NCBI GenBank assembly: GCA_013400975.1
Contig: WBMZ01012696.1
Span: forward strand, 1-64,000
From: Atrichornis clamosus
Lineage: Eukaryota > Chordata > Aves > Passeriformes > Menuridae
Length of the DNA stretch: 64,000 nt
Reading direction: 5' to 3'
In this document: positions 53,111-64,000 of the stretch, piece after piece
Numbering within the stretch: the stretch's first letter is position 1
Layout: every line of letters starts with the position of its first letter
Program-made: the position numbers and the translations under genes
The notes under the pieces: model-generated
The model's database searches: none
The model's input: only the letters and a program-made list of their open reading frames with translations
What the model was told of the DNA's origin: nothing

Positions 53111-56100
53111 ACCTGTTGTGCTGGGGTACCTGGAAAGGTGGGGCAGTCACAGAGGAGATGTTCCTGCTGCGCTGGGCAGGAACTGCCTGCCATTGCCCCC
53201 CATCCCTTCAGTCACTGTGTCCAGCCAGGCAGAGGGAGGGCAGGGCATCCTCCACGTCCTGCAGTCTGTCTGCCCGTGGTCTGCCTGTGGGGCCTGCCCC
53301 AGGGAAGGCAGGGTGTGATTCCAGCTGTCACATCAATTCGACACCCATTCTAACTCCAAGCTCAGCAGTTCCCAAATAAAGGATATAAAACTGAATGCAC
53401 TGGATTTACATTCATTTTGTGCTAAATATTAAGGCAAAGAATTGGACAAAACATAGTGAAGAGAAAGACTGAGGTCTTGGGGAATTTTTGAGAAAAAATA
53501 TTTAAACTTCATGAGAAATAAATGTTACACAAAACATAAGATACTAAAATGTCAACCTGAGCTGGTACACTTACATAGCTCAGAGGAAAGGATAAATGTG
53601 GGAGAAATGGCAACTACTAGAACCACTAGAATATAGCTAGCTGTTGGCAACATTGCTTACAGCTTCACAGCCTTTCGCTCTGCTCCAAGGAGGCAGGAGT
53701 TCCATACATCCCAAAGATAGAGGGGTTTTATAAGCTCTCTCTCTTGAAAAACCAGACTTGGTTATTAGAGACAGGTTTATTTCTAGCCCACGCTGCTATT
53801 TGCACTGTAGGCCTGAGCCAGATCAAAGGAACATGAAGGCAACCAACACTTTCACTGAAAACGCAAAGCAGTACTTTGGGCTGTGAGCACATTTATAATA
53901 CAACTCCACTATTTGGATTTTTTTCATTATTTTGCTACGAGTCAAAGATGTGTAAGATTACTATAATTGAAATGTCAGATATGCTTCAGTGTATGTTTTT
54001 TTCCAAGTACTATGCATTAACTTCTTTTTTACTCTTTTTTTTCTTGGAGCCACTTACAAGAGAGTTACTGTGTGCTATGAGACTGTTCTTAATCACTTTA
54101 AAAAAATGTGGTTAGTGGTCATTATAATTTTCCTCTCGCCTGTGTTCAGAAGCCCACTGGACTTGTATCTCAGTCATCTCTGCAGCCAGCTGCAAGTGCA
54201 CCAAGATTGCTCTCTCCAGCATTAGCAGCCGTCTGATACTCACTGGGAACCTACCAACAGCTGAGCAATTCCTGCAGCTTTACCAAAATACAAGGAAGCC
54301 TGAGACCATCTGAGCAAGGCTGGCAGGGGCTGCCCACGAAGCCACTCCACAAAGTTCAGCACTGTCACAGCTGGCAGAGCACAAGGGGAGTAATAAAGGC
54401 TTACAAGAGATGCGGAAACTGTTTGACAGCCAGGCAGGCAGCCACTGCTGCAGCCACGCTTTCCATTTACTGCAGGGGCAAAGATGTTTCCTGCCTTTTC
54501 CTCCAAAGCAACCCGGCCTTCAAGGCAGCACCCACTCCCCTCATCTCTTGCTCCCTTTGGAAGGACTGACTATTTCAGGGAGTGCTGTGGCCCAAGTTCA
54601 TCTCTTCCCTCCCTAACCTACCTTCCAAGCTGCCCCGAGCAAGGAGGAAGGCTTTTGTTAGTATAAGTTAATGAGAGATTTTTTCCTATTCCCCAAGGTC
54701 ACAAAATGAGTAATAAGCTATGTATCTTCTACCCATGACTCGAACTGCAACTGTGTAAACTCTTGAAGAAATGCATCTAAAAAGGGCCAATCTTCTCATT
54801 TGTAAATAGGACTTCTGTTTTTCTGAGGAAGCTGATTGCTGCACAGGCTGGTCCTCTGAACACATTACTTTGCAATACTGCTAAAATATGAAGCTTTCGT
54901 TTAGACACCAACCCATAACTGCTCAATTTTTCAGCTTTTTGATTGGAAGTTTTTCATACAGAAACATTTAATTATCTAGATTTCATCATTACAGCTAGGA
55001 TAGCAAGCAACACCAAGAACAAGAACAGGCAGGCCCCCAGAAAAGTATATGCAAAGCATATGCTGTGGTATGTGTACTGAGATACACCATAATAGTGCAG
55101 GGTTTGAAAAAGTAAAATTTTTCTGTTAGGATAAATCCTTCACCTGTCCCAAAAGCCCCAAGTCCTGCACAGATTCTTCCCAGCTATCATGCCCAAGCCA
55201 TATAGAACCTTACATCTGATATGGCCAGTTGAATATTTTAAAGCTTAAGGAGTTAAATGGGTAAATTTTTATTTATCCATAAGCTTCAAAGCTCTACTAA
55301 GAAATTCCCATGTCAACATTGTATGGAGGGAAATAAGAAAGATTGTCAGAAATCAGACAGACGTTATTTCAGCTGAGGTTACACTACTCTTTCCAGGCAG
55401 TGTTTTTTACTGGAAAGCACAACAAGAAGACACCTCTCCAGTAGATGAAGTCTGTTCAAAAATTGGCCCAAATTACTGAACTCTGCAAAAAAAGAAACTG
55501 GCTGAGAATAGTGAATGACTTGCAATACCCAGGATGTTAGAGCAGAGGATCTAGCAGGCCAGATGTGTTTTTTCTGTGAAATCTGTTTCAGGCTAGGTCT
55601 AACCTTTTGACTTTACATTCTGCGACTAAATAGTTTAATCAGTAATGAGGCTAAAAAGCTTTGATGAAATATTTGTACAAACAGGAAGAATTAAGTTGCT
55701 TATTGAGCTAAGCAATCTCTTCTGAGGATTCACTTCATTCGCAATGTTCAGTCAGCAGAATTATTGTGGAGAAATAAATATGTTCCACATCATAAAACTG
55801 TAACACTCCAATACTCACATTAAAACTAAATTAGCCAACACAAACATGAAAGGTAGTTCTATACAGACGAAATTTATGCCTCTGATGAGGCAAGATAAAA
55901 TATTTACGTAATTACATTTTCTGTATTTAGAAAGATTATTAAAACCTAGAACAAAACATTTGAAGGATTATTTAATGCTGTTACTACTTAGATTGAAGTC
56001 ATGTTAGGAGCAGGATCCTAATTACAATTACTAATTACTTGGCACTGTATGTGCATTTTTCCTTTCCCTTGAAATAGCTTTCCCTACCCCGGAAAGATTG

Positions 56101-59100
56101 GACTTCAGATAATATCATCAAACCAGCAGGTGAACCCAACATTCAGAATAAAAGAAAGGATGAAACTAAGCAGTGAGTCTAAAGCCCACACTGTGAGCAA
56201 GAATCACAGTTTTCCAGACACCTCAGCATTTTAGCAATATCTTTTCTAAGTAGAAAAAAAAATTCTTTCCTTTTTTATCTCAAAATATGTCACCTTTTTA
56301 GATTAGCTTGGCTGTGTTAAACATACTTACAAACATAATGCCTTTCAAATGATGTAAATCTTGAAGCATTGCATGCATGGGGGATTTTGCCACTTCACCT
56401 ACATAGCTTGGCATTGAACTTCCATTTGTCAAAATTCAAATTTGGGACTTCCCATGAACAACAGAATCCCCATCTTTTGAAGGCAGTTCTGTATCACCAC
56501 AATCAGTGATAACAAAAACAGGACAAAGAGAATTTCAGTGTGTACTTTAAAAAAGAAATATTGGAAATATATTAATGAGATCAACATCCAAGTGCTGGCT
56601 GTTCCACTCTCCCCTGGACTAATCACAGGCTTCACAGTTTATTTAAGTGTGCTCAGCTCAGACATTTGTGTTTCAGTAATGTTTCTAAAGATATCTGTGA
56701 AAAGTAAGGTGCACCTGGTACCCTATTAAATATATTCAGGCTTTATCTCTACACAGACCTTACTTAATGCCCCATTGCTAATCACAGCAGCCAAGAAACA
56801 CCGCAAGATGTGAATAAGTGTTAAAAAAATTATTTATAAACATTTTGAAGTCTTGGCCAAGGACAAGGATCAAGCAAGAGGAACTACTCACAATCTGTTT
56901 TCTGTAACTTACTGAGTATACAGAACCATTTTAGAAAATGAACACATTTATTTATTTGATCATCAGTGTCCCCACAAGTTTTATATAACTGCTTTATATC
57001 ACTCATTTCAGGAAACACTCCTGCTTCTGTGCAATGAAACAAGTTTTAGCCCGTGCACTTGCTGCGCACACTGGCACTCTGTCAAATGGGTCTCATTTTG
57101 CAGGACCTGCTCCAGCTGCCATCCCACATGGCACCACGGCTTGAAACCCAGAAAGAATCCCAACCTTCTTATTCCTATTAGATCAAAACCTACAGAGGAA
57201 AGTTTGAGGTCAGGGAAAAGTGACCCTACTGCTATGCCAGCCTCTCGGCAAGCGGCTGGAGCAGTCCCACTGCTCCTATCACCCCTCCCTGCTCACACAC
57301 CCCTGCGGGTCCTGTGGCCAAGGCTGCCAGATGCAAGGCAAAAGGGCAGGAGGAGAACCATCCCTGTCAGCAGCCATCTACCATCCATCATGTAAAACTG
57401 CACCCTCAGCACGCACACTGCGCAAAATGATTTCTTATAGGAAACCAGCAGCATCGGTACAAGCAGGTTTTCCAATCAGCAAAGGAGGTGGGATGTCTTG
57501 GGGGAAAAACTGGTGCCAAGGGAGCGCAGGGGACAAGGAACACAGAAAGCAGATTAGGTACGGCTATTAGGTCTGGCCAATGATGTGTTGAATAATTCAT
57601 GGTCATCTCAGGAGCCTTTATGGTATTGTTCTTTCTGAGGGAAATACCTATTTATTTCTAGAGACAAGCAGTAAGTGCCTTTATTGCTTACATGCTTCTC
57701 TTTAAACACAAAATATCATAAAAGCTTTCTTAAAACTATCATAAAAGCCTGCTTAAAGCTGGGCATTATTTAATGTTTACTTACTGCATTCCTTTCAGTT
57801 TCTGTATACAAAATTGCTGCAGAAGTTACAAATGCTCAATATCTTGCATTAAAACCCCAAAAAGGGGCATCTGCATGACCAAATATTTAGTGTCAACAAA
57901 AGTCCATTGTATTGCTCTGACAGAAAGACACTTTTTAATTTTATTAAACCAGATCATACTTTCCCCTGCATAACCTAAATTTTTTGCATGGTTTTATTAG
58001 TAAACTAATTTCTGAAAATGAGCTAAAAGCTTGATTTTAGCTGTCAATCAAGGAAAACCAAAATTACCTAATTATCATGAAATATGACCAATTTATTCCT
58101 TTCTTTCATAGCAAGAAAGAGACAACCTTAAACTTTATTTTGAAAGAGATAATCTTAAGCTACCACATTTCTGCTTGGAAAATTCCTGTTTTCTCACTCA
58201 ATTAGGTGTATTTTTAATGACCCCAAATATTATTGCACTTTGGTTTTTTTACCTATAGAGGGGAAAATACTGAAAATTTCATCTTAGTAGGGAAGAATCA
58301 GTGATACCTACCTATTAGCTCATATTTAAAGAAAAACATAGAGTCTTTTAATTCCTTCACCTATTTCTATAACCAAAGTTTGTAAAATATGTGTATGCTG
58401 TTTGTAACTAAAATCACACAGAAAAATTCAGTGGTGAACAAAACCCCACAGAAACAATTTCTGGCAAGAGAGTGAGTCCACAGACCAGCAAAATGTTTGA
58501 CTGAGCATCAGAAGCGTCCTGCTCAATCACACTGTCTGCTTCCTGCTCCTTCCCCTGCTCACGGCCTCAACTCACTGGCAAGGTTCTTGTGCACAGCACT
58601 TACTAATTCCATCCCTTCAGGAGCCTCCTGCATCCGTGAGAGCAGCTGTTTTCCTTCACAGCCCTGCCTGGCTGAGTTCGCCTTGGCAATCGCTCAGCTA
58701 AAGAAAGTGCTCTGGACAATTACCTCCTGCACCAGGAGGAGCATTTAAAGATATTGCAGGAGAGAAAAGCAGTAGAGTTGTTTTGGCAAAAGGGCCACAC
58801 TCCAGTAACTGTCTAACACAGTCAGGGTTAAATGAACTGCCTCATGTCTACCCTAAGAACTGGATAATATCAGGCGCTTCACACGAGGACAGATTCCACG
58901 CTCTAGCACGGACAAACCCACAGAGCAGCACTGCAACAGCCAAAGGGGACCAGCAGGACTGAACCTCATTGAATTGTTTCCTTATACCCTTCTGCTCACC
59001 CGGACGTACTTGTCTGTCTTATCACTTGGCTGCAAATGCTTCAGTGCAGGAACTCACTAAATGTACTGCATTTTGAACCACAAAACCTGCAAATCTCACG

Positions 59101-60407
59101 GTAAATTATTAACAATAACAGCAAAAGCACATACGAGATTTGCAAAAACTGACTGCCATTATGCTAATTTTTCAAAAACTAGTTTTGTGGCTCTTTTTCC
59201 CCCAACATAGAATTAAGATCTACAAATTGGGTTGCCATTAAATATCTGAATTGTCATTAAGAATCTAAACCAGATAAACTGTCATGTAAGGTTTTCACTA
59301 GTGACAGGAATTATTACCCTGTTGTGTCTTTCATGATACCAAAGCACTAACTTTCGCCATACTATTTGAAAATCATCTTATAAATTCAGAATTAGCAGAA
59401 TTGCCACTGATATCAGTGCCCTCCACTACTACTCTGATAATAAGGGTTCAGGTGAGGATACCCTTCTATTACTGTCAGCTTTTGAGATCTGTAATGATTT
59501 TTGAAGTAGTTAATTTTATTTATCCAGACCAGTTTCATTCCTGAGAAGTGGTCTTTACTGCCTAGAGCTCAGGTAGATTGATGCACTGCAATGAAATCTT
59601 CCACATTCTTGCAAGTAAAACTGCTTTTGAATGACTGCACAGCTGCCAGTGTGTGCTTGATATATTTGCTTTGAAATTATTTAGCTGTTACTATTGATTC
59701 CTCACACAGTTCATTTTCTGTATGCCAGTGAAATCTTCAGAATCCTATGCATTTTGTCATAATTTATCAGAGCTATTAATAAATGTGTAGAAAAGTAGCT
59801 TACAGTAGCTATGTCTAAAAGAGCTGGGATAAAAAATCCTGTAAAATTTTCATGATGACAGTTGAAAATGTCACATGAATCTTCTGCTTAGAAGGAACTG
59901 TATTTATTACAAATACAATCTCCAAAATGAATATTTGAGCATGATAAAAGACCCTTTTGCCACTCTCCTTCAGCCACACAGTGCAGACGTTACCAGTGTT
60001 CTTGCCCCTATCCAAGTGCTGTCAGGAATATTTTGAAAGCACTAAAAATCTACCTAAGGAACACAAATGTTTGACAATACAAAAATAACCTACAGTGTCA
60101 ACCTCATGGCCTCTTGCCATTCTTAATTCTCAGCTTATAAACATATCTAGTCATCAAAATGTACAGCCATTACATTAACTGTAAAAGTAAAATTACAGTA
60201 TTTTGCTTTTTATTCTCTTTCTTCCAAAGGTGCATTTTTCTTACACTCCTTCTTTTGCAAAGCAAAGGAACCAGGTCTACTGGTTATTGCCTTGAAGATG
60301 AAGTTTTTACCTTCCTTTACAATTCTGAGCAATATTTTCTGGTCTTCTAAAATATTTTGCCTGAAGGAATTAAAGGACTAGCATTTCTCCACTTTTATTT
60401 CCATTTA

Positions 60408-60424
60408 TTAATAAATAAATAAAA
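60408..60424. repeat. (TAAA)n microsatellite
   Basis: About four TAAA/TAAT units in tandem (TTAATAAATAAATAAAA). Short and probably of low variability. Confidence 0.75.
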
Positions 60425-61201
60425 CTTTTTCTAGGTATCTGCAAGGGTATTTGCTTCACTGGGGAAAAGGAGGAAAAAAAAAAACCCTTTACCAGAAAAT
60501 TCTGGAATAGATTTATATGAAGTGAGTTTCTGCTTTTTTTCAGTCTTTTAGGTAAATTTTAATGTATGAGGAAACAACAAACATATATTTGGACTCTATC
60601 TCATAGTGCATATTTTCCAAATAACTGACAATTAGTTTTGGCTATCAGTTTTGCATCCTTCCTCCTGTATTTCCCAAAATACACACTGTTCTGACATGTA
60701 AGAGATCAGCCTCTACCGATTCTCTTCAGTGCTTAAATATACCTTACAAGCACATTCTCCATGTGATTAGGAGGGTCACTTGTGATTCAGCAAAACAGTT
60801 TGAAGTATTCTTTGGCTATTTCAAAGAAACCTCAGATACTGAAATTCTCTTATCACAAAGACCTATAGGAAAGTTCTGATCAGCTTGTGATTCAACATCG
60901 CAACATCCATCAAAACAGAGTGAGAACTTGAAACACATTCTGCAAAGGCCATGACTAAAAACATATTGCTTTGTTCTTTATATTAGGTAGATATCTTGTA
61001 GTCTTGACAAAGGGACTTTTATAACTAATTTAACTGAATGAAAGAGAGAAATCTGACATCCTCTTATCCCTTTTTTTCAGTGGGACACTGTTAAAATGGT
61101 GATTTTCAATTTTGCATTTACTGATTCTACTCCTTTCCACAAAATTAGGTCTTAGCATTTAAGATGAATACCAGACTAACAGCTTCCTCACACACCTATG
61201 T

Positions 61202-61213
61202 CACACGCGTGTG
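61202..61213. repeat. 12-bp alternating purine-pyrimidine palindrome
   Basis: CACACGCGTGTG is a perfect palindrome with strict purine-pyrimidine alternation, followed by CA-rich sequence. Such stretches can adopt Z-DNA under supercoiling; a chance event is equally possible. Confidence 0.6.
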
Positions 61214-63976
61214 CACAGGTACACACACAGAGGCTTTTGTAGTAAGTTCCCGTTTAGCTCATTTAAGCCATCGCCTTTTGTCTTAGCACCTATCAAGCTC
61301 TCTCTCCTCTTCACGATTTTGAGATTATTATAATGCATTTTACATTATTTTCATGAGATTTCTCTCCCATTCTTGTGTCACTGACTCATTTCTCTAGTCA
61401 CTCCCACACATTCTCACAAATGCTGTTGTTTTCAATTAAATGCAAATTCACCATGAGTTAAAATTGGGAGTCTTCAACATTCCTATGGATCTGACTGTGG
61501 GAAAACAGACTAGTCTAGTGACAGACTTTTTATGCTGGGAAGCTGTATCACTTTTTGGTTTTAGTGATTTCAACAAAATGCATTATTTTACGATAATGCA
61601 TCTGTGGTTGTATGAAGTACTGTAACACCCATCTGTTTCCTTAAAAGTAACAATCTTCTCTCCTTGGGTCTGGGTAATTGGGAAGAATAAATGCTGTCTA
61701 ATGCTTGCCAGCATAGAGAGCAAAACCTGCCAAACAATTTATTACAAAGAAACTTTTAAAACCTCTGTAATCCGATAGCAAAGCAAAACTGGTAATAGTT
61801 TCTGAAGCACTCCATATGTTTCTATTTAATGCCTTTTAGCCATCATGGCTCACTAACTGGCCATGTAAGTGTGGCAATCTGAATTCCAAGTACCTCTCTA
61901 GCAGAAGCCATTAGTGGGCAGAAAGGCGAGGTTGACTTTTTTACTGCTGACTACAAAAAAAGCGACAACACCTGCTTCAGAAGGTCTGGACTAAAATAAA
62001 GTTACTATATTACATGGTAGAGCGTGAGGGAGACCACACTGTTTTCAGAACTCTACAGCAAAGACCCTGACACCACATCACCTGAATTTTATTTTTTTAA
62101 CTCTGTGTTTAAAACAGATGAAAAAAACCCCGTAAGTCTGACTGCAACGAGGTCTGCAAAGCACAAGAGGATCTGCAAAGTGACTGCTTGTTAAGCACTG
62201 TTTCTTCAGTGGCTCAGATCAGTTCAGGCACATCTTAAAAAGCCATCCATAGAGAAGCACCAGGCTTTTGTGCACTGAGATCCCCCACTCTCTAGAGGTG
62301 TGGGTTTATGTAATTGGTCATACACATGACATGACATAGAAAAAAAAGAAAATTAAACAAAATGTCTGCAATGGCTTGATATCACCAGGCTGGTGAGTAG
62401 GACAGGGTGACATACTAGAGAACAGTATATTTACTGACAAACTGCTCACTGCACGGTTGGGAAAACTGGTCAATACGGCCAAATCATCAGCTCAGTTACT
62501 ATAAAATACAAATATCCTTCCACTATGGGGGAAGAGGCAGCGGGAAGAAAAAAATAGGGAAAAGCAAGCAAATGAAATCTCACATTGAAACCTCAGTAAT
62601 GTAACTGTCTCTTTATCTGTGCTTGCTGATGAACACAGCTCCAGCCGGAGACCGGCCATCTCGAGGGATTAAATCATCCTGGTCAATAAAGCATAAAGTG
62701 GACAGGAGCAACATCTTAAAAGCCATTCCCATGATCAGAGACACTGCTAAATACTCACACGAGAACATTCTAAATCAGGCAAAGCTAAACAGCTCTACAA
62801 ACAAGTGAAACAAAAACGTCAATGAGGGCAAGTCATTAAAGGATATTTAATGTACTCAATTTATTTTTAAATTTGCAGTTTCTCTTCCTACTAAATGTCT
62901 GATTACTTTTCTTCAGTTACATGCATATTCTTCAGGACAAAGAAGATGTCCTTTCGGATTGAAAACAGCTTAGTATATGGCAAACACTGCCCCAGATGTA
63001 CTTCCCAAGATTTGGGTTTTTTTTCCGCCCAGGTGTCAAATTTTTCAGTCAAGTAACAATTTCTTATGAAACCTATCAATTACAGAATTAATTCTTTTAC
63101 TTTCATATAAGCACAAACAAAAGCAGCACTACTGTGTGCATTGTTACAATTCATCTTCCTCATGGAAAATCCCCAGCTTTTTCTAGTTTATAGCTTTTTT
63201 CCCCAAAAAATAATTATGTCTATCAATCAAAAACTTTTAAATAAACTGTAAAGTCTTTAAACATGAGCAGGAAATTAAGTGCACCTAAACTATAATCTGT
63301 TCTTTGTAATGGTGCACAGCTCTTCTAAAAGAAAACCAACCATCTCACTCTGTGGTTTTTGAAGATTTAGTATAAATCCTGGCACTAGTTTTTCATTTCT
63401 AATCCTGAAAAAATTCAAGTAATTTTAAAGAAAAAATACAGATCTAAAATTATTTAATTTCTGTTCTATTATCTTTTTCTGCTTTACCATAGTGTTAAGA
63501 GTGGCTACATTTTAAATAACTGTTTAGCTAATTAAGTTAATTTAGGCACATTATCTCAATCTAACCCAAAAAATCTAATTCACAATCCCTACAAGAAAAA
63601 TAACTCACACATCTAAGAGAGATTTTCAAAGTTGTTGCTTTCTTGAATCTACCAGTTTATTCTCCAAGGCAAATAGGGATCAATTCACTATTTATGTAGA
63701 CCTGCCAACAGATTCAAATTAATTGTATAAACCTGTAAAGTCAGGAGTGCATATTGGCTGTTCTTTGCTTAACATTATCAAGGAAAGCCTCTGAAGCACA
63801 AGAGGAAGGGAGATGTAGGGCTCTCTGAAGTCTGTGTAGTGTTTCACTGTCAAACTAGCATTGTGTTAGGAACAACACTGCCAAAGGCACAAATAGGAAT
63901 TTTATGGCAATTAAATGATGTCAATTTTAAAAACTGTATCACTGCCTATAGTAATAGAGAAAAATACTGCTTTTAC

Positions 63977-64000
63977 CTTACTGATGAGTGTGACAACATC
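63977..64000 (-). CDS. SH3KBP1: SH3KBP1 exon (partial): RT-loop end of SH3C, cut by window edge
   Basis: The last 24 bases of an exon whose rest lies past the window. On the minus strand it reads DVVTLISK and then a GTAAAA donor. It joins in phase 0 to [10 protein letters not shown] in the next exon, giving the DxVTLI(S/N)KDC run of the third SH3 domain of SH3KBP1. About 290 further N-terminal residues, including SH3A and SH3B, are expected upstream beyond position 64,000, so the gene is represented only by its 3' half. Confidence 0.92.

Larger units (their letters stand above)
49650..63976 (-). other. SH3KBP1: Large SH3KBP1 intron inside the SH3C domain
   Basis: A 14,327-bp intron, the largest seen here, with GTAAAA donor and TTGTAG acceptor. 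It holds one CR1 fragment (52,826-53,110) followed by a GC-rich stretch to about 53,330, a short GT run (50,333-50,346), a TAAA run (60,408-60,424) and a CACACGCGTGTG palindrome (61,202-61,213). No open frame has recognisable homology, including the 161-codon one at 51,889-52,374. Much of the rest is AT-rich and featureless to my reading. Confidence 0.85.

Overview
The window looks like bird nuclear DNA, most likely from a songbird. It holds several CR1 LINE fragments with their typical 3' ends, and one 584-bp block that closely matches a common songbird ERVL-type LTR. Its genes have short exons in long AT-rich introns with GT-AG splice sites. There are no bacterial operons, CRISPR arrays, tRNA genes or rRNA genes that I can see.

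Two genes are present, both on the minus strand. At the left edge (1-84) are the first 28 codons of a gene that starts inside a CpG island (about 1-590). Its position just downstream of SH3KBP1 and its Met-Glu-Ser, Ala/Pro-rich start fit MAP3K15, the expected vertebrate neighbour, but the fragment is too short for a firm call.

From about 600 to 13,880 is intergenic DNA: a CR1 fragment, a possible old LTR, a stretch richer in G+C, and a perfect 64-bp minisatellite (11,281-11,753).

From about 13,880 to the right edge is the 3' half of SH3KBP1 (CIN85/Ruk). I reconstructed eleven coding segments (63,977-64,000; 49,548-49,649; 45,569-45,620; 41,693-41,773; 39,097-39,259; 34,203-34,288; 23,162-23,271; 21,768-21,893; 18,477-18,748; 17,006-17,069; 14,892-14,933). 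They join in frame into 1,122 nt: 373 residues plus a stop. In protein order they give the end of the third SH3 domain, proline-rich SH3-binding motifs, an acidic linker, a capping-protein-interaction motif, a Ser/Pro-rich stretch and the C-terminal coiled coil. The 5' exons with the first two SH3 domains lie beyond position 64,000.

The introns hold CR1 fragments, the LTR and a notable internal CpG island at about 33,315-33,720. That island is well placed to be an internal promoter for short SH3KBP1 transcripts lacking the SH3 domains. I found no convincing new biological system. The best leads are the internal CpG island, the homogeneous minisatellite and the dated-looking LTR insertion.
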